64,000 nucleotides of DNA from the NCBI RefSeq assembly GCF_017874215.1, contig NZ_JAGGLB010000037.1, positions 1 through 64,000 on the forward strand, read 5' to 3'. The number at the start of each line of letters is the position of its first letter. Position 1 is the first letter of the stretch. The position numbers and the translations under genes are program-made. Shown here one piece after another: positions 1 to 7,829 of the stretch. This DNA comes from Paenibacillus eucommiae (GTDB lineage Bacteria > Bacillota > Bacilli > Paenibacillales > NBRC-103111). The notes below the pieces were generated by a model, which saw only the letters and a program-made list of their open reading frames with translations, made no database searches and was not told the origin of the DNA.

Positions 1-85
1 TTTGTTTATAGCTCTGCAATGTGTTAGTCCTAACAACATTGTAACCTATGTGTGAACAAATTGGAGCTGTCTTACGTTCATCATA

Positions 86-412
86 ACTCTCTTTATCTAC
101 AATCGCACGAGCACAAGCTCAAACGGACAACCAGCAAGGATTTTTCTCTTGGCCGGAGGAAATTCCCTAGCGGGCGGAGACGCTGGAGATGAAGAGCCCG
201 CGCAGATGAGGAGGAGCTGATGCTTTAACGATGTTTTTCATCGTTAAAAGCACCACGCCCTCTCCACATCCTTACTTTAATGATGAAAAACATCGTTAAA
301 ATCCCTTTTATCCCCCCAGACAGGTAGCGTCCTCTTTTAACGATGAAAATCATCATTAACGTGACCGATTGACCTGGAACACTTGTTTTAACGATGAAAA
401 ACATCGTTAAGT
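86..412 (+). repeat. Dispersed composite repeat, copy 1 (linker plus four palindromes)
   Basis: The linker (about 86-223) is followed by four imperfect palindromes of the form TTTAACGATG-N5-CATCGTTAAA at 224-248, 276-300, 336-359 and 387-410. The first has a T5 loop and the other three have A-rich loops. The ~123-nt hairpin that precedes the linker in copy 2 is absent here. After the last palindrome, about 420-455 resembles part of the linker again (CTCAAACGGACtgCCAGCA against 118-136), suggesting partial duplication. Nothing else recognisable lies in 1-645; no gene is supported there. Confidence 0.85.
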
Positions 413-645
413 CAAGCACACGCTCAAACGGACTGCCAGCAGAGGTTGTTTTCCCGAGAGAAAGCAATAGTGGCGATCGACAATTGAAGGATTTCCGGAG
501 GGGAGAAGTTCCCCCACCCGTTCTGGGTACTGGCGGGTCACGGGTGGTACGTCCGAATTCAATTTTTCTAGAGTTTCTTCCACGAACCCTTCCGCACCAT
601 GCTCTCCTTGTCCTTTTTCAGGTTCTTTGGCTAGACGCGTTATGT

Positions 646-684
646 TAAAAAACCAGCCCTCTTTACAAAAAAGGGCTGGTTTTT
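646..684. terminator. Bidirectional intrinsic terminator after spoVAE
   Basis: The arms AACCAGCCCT (651-660) and AGGGCTGGTT (672-681) form a perfect stem around a short loop. An A-run lies on the left and a T-run on the right, so it can stop transcription in either direction. It sits 49 nt beyond the spoVAE stop codon and is the likely end of the spoVA operon. Confidence 0.8.
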
Positions 685-732
685 GTTGATTTTTTCTAAT
701 AACGTATGTCGTTTGCAGTTGATTCATTGATT

Positions 733-1089
733 CTACCCCTTAGGCCTTACAAAAAGAGAAGCCAAAAACGAGAAAACAATCGCTGCCGAAATACCTGCGC
801 TTGTCACCTCAAATATCCCAGTGATAATGCCGATCCAGCCTTCTTTCTGAAGGGCCTCCAGAGCTCCATGAACGAGCGCATTACCAAAGCTTGTAATAGG
901 CACGGTAGCTCCTGCGCCAGCAAACTTAATAAATGGGTCATATAGGCCGCAGCCATCCGCGATAGCGCCAAGCACAACCAGTGTGCTCATCGTATGAGCC
1001 GGAGTAAGCTTGATAACGTCCATCATCAATTGTCCAATAACGCAGATCGCTCCTCCGATGAGAAAAGCCCAGACAAAATGCATAATCAT
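733..1089 (-). CDS. spoVAE: Stage V sporulation protein AE (SpoVAEb type)
   Basis: This is a small, 118-residue, very hydrophobic membrane protein with three or four predicted membrane segments. It has the SpoVAE family pattern GGAICVIGQ near residue 12, GAGATVPITSFG near 58 and the C-terminal SAGISAAIVFSFLASL segment. Members of this family work with SpoVAC and SpoVAD in the inner spore membrane in moving dipicolinic acid-calcium during sporulation and germination. The ATG overlaps the spoVAD stop by 4 nt (ATGA), so the two are translationally coupled. It is the last gene of the four-gene operon. Its length fits the SpoVAEb form found in reduced spoVA clusters rather than the longer SpoVAEa. 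Confidence 0.93.
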   Translation of the reverse strand: MIMHFVWAFLIGGAICVIGQLMMDVIKLTPAHTMSTLVVLGAIADGCGLYDPFIKFAGAGATVPITSFGNALVHGALEALQKEGWIGIITGIFEVTSAGISAAIVFSFLASLFVRPKG

Positions 1090-2117
1090 CCTTGAATCCC
1101 CCCCTGAATCCCTGCTGATTCAATGGCAACTGCGTGAGCTATACAAGGTATGCTCTCTCCTTGCTGAAAGGATAGCGGAGATAATAGAGCCCCGGTAGCC
1201 ACAACCAGTATTCGATTTAATTCACCCTTGCGCATTTTATTGAGCAAATGTCCGTAGGTTACGGTAGCCGAACATGCACAACCGCTGCCCCCAGCCTGAA
1301 CCGACTGCTTTTCACGATTGTAAATCATAAGCCCGCAATCTTCATACCTTGTCTGTTCAATCGGAAATTTGTGCTTGGCAAAAAGCTCCCTCGCCATATC
1401 GTACCCAACTGCAGCAAGGTCGCCTGTAACGATAAGGTCGTAATAGCTGGGCTCTATTCTTAAATCCCGAAAATGAGCTTGAATCGTATCAACCGCCGCT
1501 GGAGCCATAGCAGCGCCCATATTAAAGGGGTCTTTAATGCCCATATCTACAATGCGGCCAATCGTTGCCGCGGTCACGACAGGGCCGTCTCCCTTGCTGG
1601 TCAACACCGCTGCCCCGGCTCCAGTCACGGTATATTGGGCACTGGGAGGCTTCTGCGAGCCATATTCCGTTGGATAGCGGAACTGCTTCTCAGCCGTGCT
1701 GTTATGACTGCATGTTCCACACATCACATAATGCGCCGAATTCGAATTTATAAGTTGCGCGGCTAGCGCCAGTCCCTCCATCGAAGTCGAACAGGCTCCG
1801 AATATGCCGATGTAAGGCATTGCTAAAGATCTTGCAGCGAAGGTGCTGGAGATGATCTGATTCATTAAATCGCCGCCAATATAGAACTGAATTTGCCCGC
1901 CCGTAAGGCCTGCCTTGCCCATGGCGAGCTGCGCGGCCTCTTCAAGAAAAGATTTTTCTGCCTTTTCCCAGCTTTTTTGTCCTAAAGTCAGATCGCTATG
2001 GACGATATCAAAATCCTCGCTAAGCGGTCCCAGCCCTTCATCCGGACCAACAATGGTAGCTGTAGAAACAATGACCGGTTTATTCTCAAATACCCAGCTT
2101 TGGTGACCCTTTAGCAT
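1086..2117 (-). CDS. spoVAD: Stage V sporulation protein AD
   Basis: The 343-residue protein has the thiolase-like fold sequence of SpoVAD: KPVIVSTATIVGPDEGLGPL at the N-terminus, GIFGACSTSMEGLALAAQL near residues 104-122 (the position of the thiolase nucleophile loop), and GGSGCACSATVTYGHLL near 277. SpoVAD is known as the dipicolinic-acid-binding component of the SpoVA channel at the outer face of the spore inner membrane. It follows spoVAC by 4 nt and overlaps spoVAE. Length is normal and no defect is seen. Confidence 0.95.
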   Translation of the reverse strand: MLKGHQSWVFENKPVIVSTATIVGPDEGLGPLSEDFDIVHSDLTLGQKSWEKAEKSFLEEAAQLAMGKAGLTGGQIQFYIGGDLMNQIISSTFAARSLAMPYIGIFGACSTSMEGLALAAQLINSNSAHYVMCGTCSHNSTAEKQFRYPTEYGSQKPPSAQYTVTGAGAAVLTSKGDGPVVTAATIGRIVDMGIKDPFNMGAAMAPAAVDTIQAHFRDLRIEPSYYDLIVTGDLAAVGYDMARELFAKHKFPIEQTRYEDCGLMIYNREKQSVQAGGSGCACSATVTYGHLLNKMRKGELNRILVVATGALLSPLSFQQGESIPCIAHAVAIESAGIQGGIQG

Positions 2118-2121
2118 CGGT

Positions 2122-2595
2122 TTATGCCCCCCCTATCACAATGAGGTGCACGATCCCTACCAGGAAGGCTGCCACAGTCCCGAACACAATTACGGACCCG
2201 GCCAGCTTGAACATATTCCCCCCTACACCCAGGACTAAGCCTTCAGCGCGGTGCTCAATAGCAGCGGAACACATGGAATTGGCAAAGCCGGTGACAGGTA
2301 CCGCGCTGCCTGCTCCGGCCCATTGCGCAATTTTATCGTATACACCAAAGCATGTGAGAATAACAGCAATAAGAATTAACACAGCTACCGTCGGGCTGCC
2401 AGCGGTTTTTTCCGTAAATCCAAACCATTTCATAAACATTTCCATCAAACCTTGACCGATGAGACAGATGAAACCGCCCACTATAAAAGCTCGCAGGCAA
2501 TTTTTCAATACTGGCCTTTTCGGCTCCATTTCCTTCGTCAACGACTGGTATTCCTGCTGCAGCATCGTCATGTTCTTCTTGTTGTTGTTGGCCAT
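2122..2595 (-). CDS. spoVAC: Stage V sporulation protein AC
   Basis: This 157-residue membrane protein has a basic N-terminus rich in Asn and Lys (MANNNKKNMTMLQQEYQSL), then RAFIVGGFICLIGQGLMEMF and GAGSAVPVTGFANSMCSAAI, both characteristic of SpoVAC. In Bacillus subtilis SpoVAC has been described as a mechanosensitive channel component of the dipicolinate system. The start is preceded by GGCGGAGGAGAA, a strong ribosome binding site. Internal similarity to SpoVAE (GGFICLIGQ/GGAICVIGQ and AVPVTGF/TVPITSF) shows that the two are related. Confidence 0.95.
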   Translation of the reverse strand: MANNNKKNMTMLQQEYQSLTKEMEPKRPVLKNCLRAFIVGGFICLIGQGLMEMFMKWFGFTEKTAGSPTVAVLILIAVILTCFGVYDKIAQWAGAGSAVPVTGFANSMCSAAIEHRAEGLVLGVGGNMFKLAGSVIVFGTVAAFLVGIVHLIVIGGA

Positions 2596-2610
2596 TATTC
2601 TCCTCCGCCT

Positions 2611-3474
2611 TCATTTGGATTTCAGAATCGGTGTTAGCTTTAGCAAGTGTTGTTGGAGCTCTTCAGCACACTTCCCGTACATCAGCTTCGCATCAGCCTG
2701 CCTGGTTGTTAGTGCGAATATTTCCAAATCCGCTTCACATTTCTTCAAGGTAGCAAGCAAAATCCGCCTTTGCACGGGCTTCGGAACCTTCAATTTATCA
2801 TCATAGAGGTCGACTGATAGCTCCCCATAAGCATCAACTTGTGCTAGAAACACATTTTCCTTTGTCATCCCTAGCTTCTCCAGCTCGCAAAGAAGCCATC
2901 CTCTGCTTTTACCGGCTGCGGCCAAAGGCTCGTCCTGAATAACGCCATCCATAATTGCCGTTTGAGACGGCTTCTCATTATTCAGCTGAATACCCAGGTG
3001 ATTGGCAGTTAGAGGCTGATGCTCTTTTTTCAACAGGATGCTTAAGTCGCCACTTGGCTCCAGCATGGCAAATTCTACGTCGGACACTCGAAATACGCTT
3101 TTGCTGCGCAGCTGTTCAAGCAGTTCATCGCCAGTAAAGCGTTCCTTCTTTAAATTATCCTCAAGAATACGGCCATCTTTGATAAGGACAGTTCCTTTGC
3201 CTTCGAACCAATAACGCAGCATCTTGCTCTTAAGTGTTAGCATCTCCAGAAGGAAGGGGATTAGGAACCAGACCATCAATGCAAGAAAACCATGAAAGAA
3301 GTTCTTCTCTACATTTGTTGAGAGATCACCTGCTAAATCCCCCAGAGTTATTCCTGTAACATACTGAAAAAATGTCAACTCTGAAATTTGTTTTTTACCC
3401 AAAATACGAGTCAAAACAAACAAGGCAGCAAGGGCACTAAAAGCTCTAATAAGAATATGCAGCCAATCAGGCAT
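2611..3474 (-). CDS. DUF421 membrane protein with C-terminal DUF1657-like domain
   Basis: The first ~85 residues carry about three membrane segments of the DUF421/YetF family (LTRILGKKQISELTFFQYVTG). A cytoplasmic DUF421 region follows to about residue 230. The last ~55 residues (RILLATLKKCEADLEIFALT...) resemble the separate DUF1657 protein encoded divergently at 3627 (CLASLKSAQASLETFALS). The ATG at 3474 is chosen because AAGAGG lies 6-7 nt upstream; a TTG at 3495 in the same frame lacks a good site. It opens the spoVA operon, 15 nt before spoVAC. DUF421 and DUF1657 proteins recur in the spoVA2mob clusters linked to spore heat resistance, so a role in spore membrane or germination physiology is inferred. 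Confidence 0.85.
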   Translation of the reverse strand: MPDWLHILIRAFSALAALFVLTRILGKKQISELTFFQYVTGITLGDLAGDLSTNVEKNFFHGFLALMVWFLIPFLLEMLTLKSKMLRYWFEGKGTVLIKDGRILEDNLKKERFTGDELLEQLRSKSVFRVSDVEFAMLEPSGDLSILLKKEHQPLTANHLGIQLNNEKPSQTAIMDGVIQDEPLAAAGKSRGWLLCELEKLGMTKENVFLAQVDAYGELSVDLYDDKLKVPKPVQRRILLATLKKCEADLEIFALTTRQADAKLMYGKCAEELQQHLLKLTPILKSK

Positions 3475-3626
3475 AGGCAACCTCTTCTCTTTCAACCTAG
3501 TTGGTTAAGGCTCATTATGCGCATAAATTATGGTTATTATGAACAGGGAGTAATGGATATATTTAACATTTTATTCCCATTGCATTTTGGGGTATATTAA
3601 GCATCGCCTACAAGGAGGTGATTGTC

Positions 3627-3833
3627 ATGACTGTTTCTTCTGATGTGAAGACTTGTTTAGCTTCTTTAAAAAGTGCGCAAGCGAGCCTGGAAACTTTCGC
3701 TCTAAGTACAGAAAACCAAGAAGCCAAAACAACTTTCGAAAATGCTGCTCAATCCACTCAACAAATCGTTGATCAAATTGCGACGCGAGTACAACAATTA
3801 GAAAATGAAGAACCTCAATACAAAGGATTCTAA
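3627..3833 (+). CDS. DUF1657 family small protein
   Basis: This 68-residue, largely helical protein (TVSSDVKTCLASLKSAQASL... then STQQIVDQIATRVQQLENEE) matches the DUF1657 pattern and resembles the C-terminus of the neighbouring DUF421 protein. The ATG at 3627 has AAGGAGG 8 nt upstream. It is transcribed away from the spoVA operon from a shared ~150-nt intergenic region. Family members are associated with spoVA-type clusters, but no biochemical function is known to me. Confidence 0.85.
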   Translation: MTVSSDVKTCLASLKSAQASLETFALSTENQEAKTTFENAAQSTQQIVDQIATRVQQLENEEPQYKGF

Positions 3834-3872
3834 AAAAAGCTTCAGGGACGAAACGGACACCCGACAGCTTGC

Positions 3873-3901
3873 CAGCCCCCATTTGGGGGTTGTTCCTTTT
3901 T
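3873..3901 (+). terminator. Probable terminator after DUF1657 gene
   Basis: CCCCC and GGGGG (3876-3889) form a short G-C stem followed by TTGTTCCTTTTT. It lies 40 nt after the stop codon. The stem is short, so confidence is moderate. Confidence 0.5.
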
Positions 3902-3923
3902 GTGGCTACCTTTGAGGGGCGTG

Positions 3924-3949
3924 TTCATGACGTTGGTTCATGACGTTGG
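3924..3949. repeat. 13-bp direct duplication
   Basis: TTCATGACGTTGG occurs twice head to tail just before the hairpin of composite repeat copy 2. It may be a replication slippage product or a scar of repeat insertion. Confidence 0.8.
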
Positions 3950-3958
3950 TGCATTATG

Positions 3959-4432
3959 GAGGGAATGGCTGTGGGCTCCAGCCGCTGTTAAAGATTTGTT
4001 CCCTTGAGTGGAATGGATATGGGGTAGGAACAAATCTTTAAAGGCGGACGCTGCCGCTCTTCCACCCACAGCCATTCCCTCTCTTTAGCTACAATCGCAA
4101 GAATCGCACGAACACCAAGTTCCAACGGACAGCCAGCAAAGGTTTTTCTCTTGGTTAGTAAGTGATTTCCTAGCGGGTGCAGGCGCTGGGGATGAAGAAC
4201 GCCCCCTGCCAGAGCACACAACTAAGAAGGAGCTGCTACTTAACAATGTTTTTCATCGCTAAAAGAACCAGGTCGCCCCAAATACTTACTTTAACAATGA
4301 AAAACATCGTTAAAATCCCTTTTATCCACCCCACAGAGAGGTCCTCCGTCCTCATTTAACGATGAAAATCATCGTTAAAGTGACGGACTGACTAGAAACA
4401 CTTGCTTTAACGATCAAAAACATCGTTAAGTG
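3959..4432 (+). repeat. Dispersed composite repeat, copy 2 (complete form)
   Basis: This is the fullest copy. A long hairpin at 3959-4081 has outer arms GAGGGAATGGCTGTGGG and the exact reverse complement ending at 4081, plus inner arms around AAAGATTTGTTCC. A linker (4082-4238) shares long stretches with copy 1 (TAGCTACAATCGCA, CCTAGCGGG, GGAGCTG). Four palindromes follow at 4239-4264, 4290-4314, 4355-4379 and 4406-4429. It has the same orientation as copy 1, so the two are direct repeats around the spoVA cluster. Apart from this element I see no gene between 3834 and 4819; 4433-4819 holds AT-rich sequence and the promoter region of the next gene. Confidence 0.88.
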
Positions 4433-4819
4433 CACATACTCCATTCGGGGGAGCCGGGCTGCTTCGGAATATGCTCTTTCCCTAAAAAAAAATCGCCAGC
4501 ATAGTTCTCCTGACGATCCAAGATGCGGCTATTTTCTTCGATCAAGGCCAAAGTATTAAAACCAGAAACAATAAGATAAATAAAATCAGAATTAACAAGC
4601 CCATTTTATTTCTTGACATAGAAATCTGCCTCCGTAAAATTGATAGACAGGAAAAGTCATTGTTTCATTTCGCTATATGTTATTCATTCAGGGCATATGA
4701 CGTGAACCGATTACCTGCTCCTCCTGCAATAATTTTATTCCTATATGTTTACTGTGGTATAATCAAATATGAGATAAAGGTTGCGCATCATTTGTGACAA
4801 GAAAGGACGAGATATCCCT

Positions 4820-5830
4820 ATGTTATTATTTTCACCCCTTACCATACGAAACATGGTGCTCAAAAACCGTATAGTCATGTCGCCTATGTGCATGTATTCT
4901 TGCCCGCAGCAAGATGGAAAAGTTACTAATTGGCATCGAACTCATTATACAAGCCGCGCTGTCGGTGGTGTTGGACTTATCATGCTTGAGGCTTCCGCTG
5001 TCACTGAACAGGGGAGAATTTCAAGTGAGGATTTGGGAATTTGGCATGACGAGCATATTGCCGGCTTGCAGGAACTAAATGGACTTATTCACGAGCAAGG
5101 AGCCAAGGCGGCCATTCAGCTCGCACACGCCGGGCGGAAGGCTATGGTCGAAGGACCCATTATTGCGCCATCTCCCCTTCCTTTTAATGAAAAGATGAAG
5201 ATCCCGCAAGAAATGACGACAGCACAAATTGAGCAGACGATCCAAGCCTTTATTCAGGCAGCTGCAAGAGCCATTGCCGCAAATTTCGACTGCCTGGAGC
5301 TGCATGCGGCTCATGGTTATTTAATCAATGAATTCCTTTCCCCTCTCACCAATTTACGAAAGGATGCATACGGAGGCGATGCTTCAGGAAGATACCGCTT
5401 TCTGAGTGAAATCATCAGCGGCATCCGACAGCTATGGAACGGTCCTTTATTTGTGCGGATTTCCGCAAGTGATTATCACCCAGATGGGCTCAAAGCCGAT
5501 GATTATATTCAATTCGCAGCGTGGATGAAGGAGCAGGGCGTAGATCTTATAGATACGAGCTCCGGAGCTGTTGTTCCGGCCGCGCCTGACGTATATCCGG
5601 GGTATCAGGTAGGCTTCGCGGATAAAATCCGTAATGCTGCACACATTCCAACAGGAGCGGTGGGATTAATCACCCATGGTGTGCAAGCGGAAGAAATTTT
5701 GCGCAATGGACGCGCTGATTTGATATTCCTGGCCAGAGAGCTCTTGCGTGATCCTTATTGGCCGCGGACTGCTGCAAAAGAGCTGAACGTATCCATTGAA
5801 CCGCCTAGGCAATATGAGCGTGCTTGGTGA
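4820..5830 (+). CDS. namA: NADPH dehydrogenase, Old Yellow Enzyme family
   Basis: The 336-residue flavoprotein reduces activated C=C bonds with NADPH, and is a YqjM/NamA homologue. Visible hallmarks are SPMCMYS near residue 20-27 with the Cys that tunes FMN in the YqjM subgroup, HAGRKA near 105, HAAHGYLINEFLSP near 160-175 (two substrate-binding His), and LTNLRKDAYGG. The ATG at 4820 is chosen because GAAAGGACGAG lies just upstream and the N-terminus LLFSPLTIRNMVLKNR then matches the family; an upstream ATG at 4781 would add 13 unrelated residues. It stands alone between repeat copy 2 and a terminator. Confidence 0.93.
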   Translation: MLLFSPLTIRNMVLKNRIVMSPMCMYSCPQQDGKVTNWHRTHYTSRAVGGVGLIMLEASAVTEQGRISSEDLGIWHDEHIAGLQELNGLIHEQGAKAAIQLAHAGRKAMVEGPIIAPSPLPFNEKMKIPQEMTTAQIEQTIQAFIQAAARAIAANFDCLELHAAHGYLINEFLSPLTNLRKDAYGGDASGRYRFLSEIISGIRQLWNGPLFVRISASDYHPDGLKADDYIQFAAWMKEQGVDLIDTSSGAVVPAAPDVYPGYQVGFADKIRNAAHIPTGAVGLITHGVQAEEILRNGRADLIFLARELLRDPYWPRTAAKELNVSIEPPRQYERAW

Positions 5831-5835
5831 AAATA

Positions 5836-5880
5836 AAAACGAAAGAGCCACATCCACTAAAGGATATGGCTCTTTTCTAT
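5836..5880. terminator. Terminator after namA
   Basis: GAAAGAGCCACATCC pairs with GGATATGGCTCTTTTC around ACTAAA, with a T-rich end on the plus strand and an A-rich end on the minus strand side. Confidence 0.75.
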
Positions 5881-5972
5881 ATTAAAAGGGGGGTATAATT
5901 AGATAATAGCCTCTCAACCTTAAATTAAGCTGAAAATGAAGTGACTATTGTGTTACAAGTAAGGCTGAACCA

Positions 5973-7202
5973 TCATGATGTCTGCTTAACCTGCAGGCTC
6001 AGGCGAAAGGTTGTCCCCTCACCAAGATCACTTGAAACCTCTATAGCTCCATGATGCTGCTCGATAATTTTATGCACAGTAGCTAATCCGAGCCCCGTGC
6101 CCTCGTAGCCTTTCGCATTATCCAGACGCTTAAAAGGAGTAAAGATATCAGGAATATCATCCTGCTTCATACCAATCCCGTTGTCCTCAATGATAATTAG
6201 ACGAACGCTTTTGACCTGCTGATTTTGCCGAACCTGGTGCTGCTGCCCATACTGGTTCTCGTGCTGGTTTTCGTGCTGGTTCCTATACTGATGCTCATGC
6301 TGCTGATGCTGTTGCTCATGCTCATAAATTTTCACATGTGGCGCTCTTTCTTTATGGTGATACTTCATGCCATTCCCAATCAGGTTCTGAAAAAGCTGAT
6401 ACATTTGAGTACGATCGGCCTCAACAACAGGCAGTTGCCCGATCAGTTCGACCTTACCGCCTTCAATTTCAATCCGGCTATTTAAATCTTCGATGACATC
6501 TTTAATAACTACATTAAGATCTACAGCAGTAAAGCTGGTCGTTTCGGCATTCACTTGAGCGTAAGCCAGTACGTCGGTTATCAAGCTGTTCATCCGCCTC
6601 GCAGTCCCAGAAATGTGCTGCATACACTGCTTGCCCTTATTTTCCATACCATCGCTGTACTTAGCTATAACCATATCACAAAGGCCCATTATGGCACCTA
6701 GCGGGTTTTTCAAGTCATGGGCCACAACACTCGTAAATTCTGTCAGGCTCTGATTGCTGCGCTCAAGCTCCGTTTTCATCGCTTCCAGTTCCTTCTGCTT
6801 CAAATTCAGCTCCAGAAATATTTTCACCTTGCTAAGTAAAATATCTTCATCAACAGGCTTGAACAAATAGTCAACAGCACCGGACTCGTAGCCCTTAAAC
6901 ACGCTGTTATCCTCCTTGTTGATAGCTGTTACGAAAATAATCGGAATACGGCTTGTCTCCTCATTACTGCGCAGCAGCTCCGCCAGCTCAAAGCCATCCA
7001 TTTCCGGCATATTCACATCCAGCAAAATTAAGGCAAAATCATGCCGAAGCGTAAAGGATAATGCCTCATTTCCTGAGTAGGCCTTGAATATTTCGCAGTC
7101 CAAAATGTGCAATATTTTTTCCATCGCATATAAATTTTCTTTACGGTCATCTACAACCAAAATTTTAGCACCTGTGTATGTCCAATTCCGAACACTTTTC
7201 AT
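5973..7202 (-). CDS. Receiver-histidine kinase with Gln/His-rich insertion
   Basis: The 409-residue soluble protein has a receiver domain at about 12-125 (phospho-acceptor Asp in LILLDVNMPEMDG), a short coiled coil, a dimerisation domain with H-box VVAHDLKNPLG near 160, and a HATPase domain (FQNLIGNGMKYH, DNGIGM, GTGLGLATVH). About 40 residues (292-331) of Gln, His, Glu and Asn in short repeats are inserted before DNGIGM, which is unusual inside an ATPase fold. The ATG overlaps the CheB stop by 4 nt and has AAGGAG 7 nt upstream. As the last gene of the four-gene operon it probably takes part in a phosphorelay with the large kinase at 8664. Confidence 0.9.
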   Translation of the reverse strand: MKSVRNWTYTGAKILVVDDRKENLYAMEKILHILDCEIFKAYSGNEALSFTLRHDFALILLDVNMPEMDGFELAELLRSNEETSRIPIIFVTAINKEDNSVFKGYESGAVDYLFKPVDEDILLSKVKIFLELNLKQKELEAMKTELERSNQSLTEFTSVVAHDLKNPLGAIMGLCDMVIAKYSDGMENKGKQCMQHISGTARRMNSLITDVLAYAQVNAETTSFTAVDLNVVIKDVIEDLNSRIEIEGGKVELIGQLPVVEADRTQMYQLFQNLIGNGMKYHHKERAPHVKIYEHEQQHQQHEHQYRNQHENQHENQYGQQHQVRQNQQVKSVRLIIIEDNGIGMKQDDIPDIFTPFKRLDNAKGYEGTGLGLATVHKIIEQHHGAIEVSSDLGEGTTFRLSLQVKQTS

Positions 7203-7804
7203 CCATTTTCTCCTTGATTAAATATTCGCGAACCAGTTCCCCAGCCTAAGCCGCTCAATAGCTTTCCAATTTCCGCCAGTGAAAGAATATGATCTACCTT
7301 CGTCGCTTGAATAGCCGCATCTGGCATCATATTATATTCGGCAGTTTTTGGATCCTGGACCACAGTCAGCCCGCCTTTTTTGTGAATGGCAGACAACCCG
7401 ACGCTTCCGTCGCTATTGGCTCCTGTTAAGATGACGCCGACGCACCGTTCCTCAAATACATAAGCAGCACTTTCAAAAAGAACATCAATGGAGGGCCTTG
7501 AATAATTGACACGCGGATCTACAGACAGGCTGATTGTTCTGTCTTCCTCAATCAGTAAATGATAGCCGGCTGGCGCAAGATACACATAGCCCGGTCTAAT
7601 CAACTCTTTCTCATCTGCTTCCTTCACATGAACAGCCGTTTGCTCATTTAAATATTCAGCAAGAAAGTTATCGCTTCCATCAAGCAGGTGCTGCACAATC
7701 AGCACTGGCAGTAAATAATCACGTGGCAAGTAAGAGAGGACATCTGACAATGCCTTGAGTCCTCCCGCCGAAACGCCAATGACAACTGCTTCATAACGAG
7801 ACAT
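7199..7804 (-). CDS. CheB-type methylesterase domain protein without receiver
   Basis: This 201-residue protein consists only of the CheB catalytic domain. The catalytic triad regions are visible: VIGVSAGGLKAL (Ser, about residue 11), LIVQHLLDGSDNFLAEYL (His) and VILTGANSDGSVGL (Asp). Classical CheB has an N-terminal receiver that restrains the esterase; that domain is missing here. The ATG at 7804 has AAAAAGGGGGATTT upstream; the open frame continues 33 codons further but into the end of the cheR-like gene and without a site. It sits between a CheR-like and a receiver-kinase gene, so substrates may be proteins other than classical chemoreceptors. Confidence 0.88.
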   Translation of the reverse strand: MSRYEAVVIGVSAGGLKALSDVLSYLPRDYLLPVLIVQHLLDGSDNFLAEYLNEQTAVHVKEADEKELIRPGYVYLAPAGYHLLIEEDRTISLSVDPRVNYSRPSIDVLFESAAYVFEERCVGVILTGANSDGSVGLSAIHKKGGLTVVQDPKTAEYNMMPDAAIQATKVDHILSLAEIGKLLSGLGWGTGSRIFNQGENG

Positions 7805-7829
7805 CGAAATCCCCCTTTTTAGCGTAAGC

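Noticed and set aside
224..410. CRISPR array as an explanation of the evenly spaced palindromes
   Set aside because: Units are only 25 nt, vary in sequence, unit 1 is inverted, and the spacers are conserved between copies rather than unique. No cas gene is present.
485..690. T-box-like leader: GGGTGGTAC near 543 followed by a terminator at 646
   Set aside because: Only the short GGGTGGTAC matches; the specifier region and antiterminator are not visible and no aminoacyl-tRNA or amino-acid gene follows on the plus strand. The hairpin is explained as the spoVA terminator.
394..727. Small ORFs across repeat copy 1 and the terminator on both strands
   Set aside because: They start inside palindromes or run through the terminator hairpin and have no ribosome binding sites.
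6225..6485. Plus-strand ORF opposite the kinase Gln/His repeat (VLVFVLVPILMLMLLML-like)
   Set aside because: It is the antisense reading of the CAG/CAT repeat; hydrophobicity follows from the repeat and there is no ribosome binding site.
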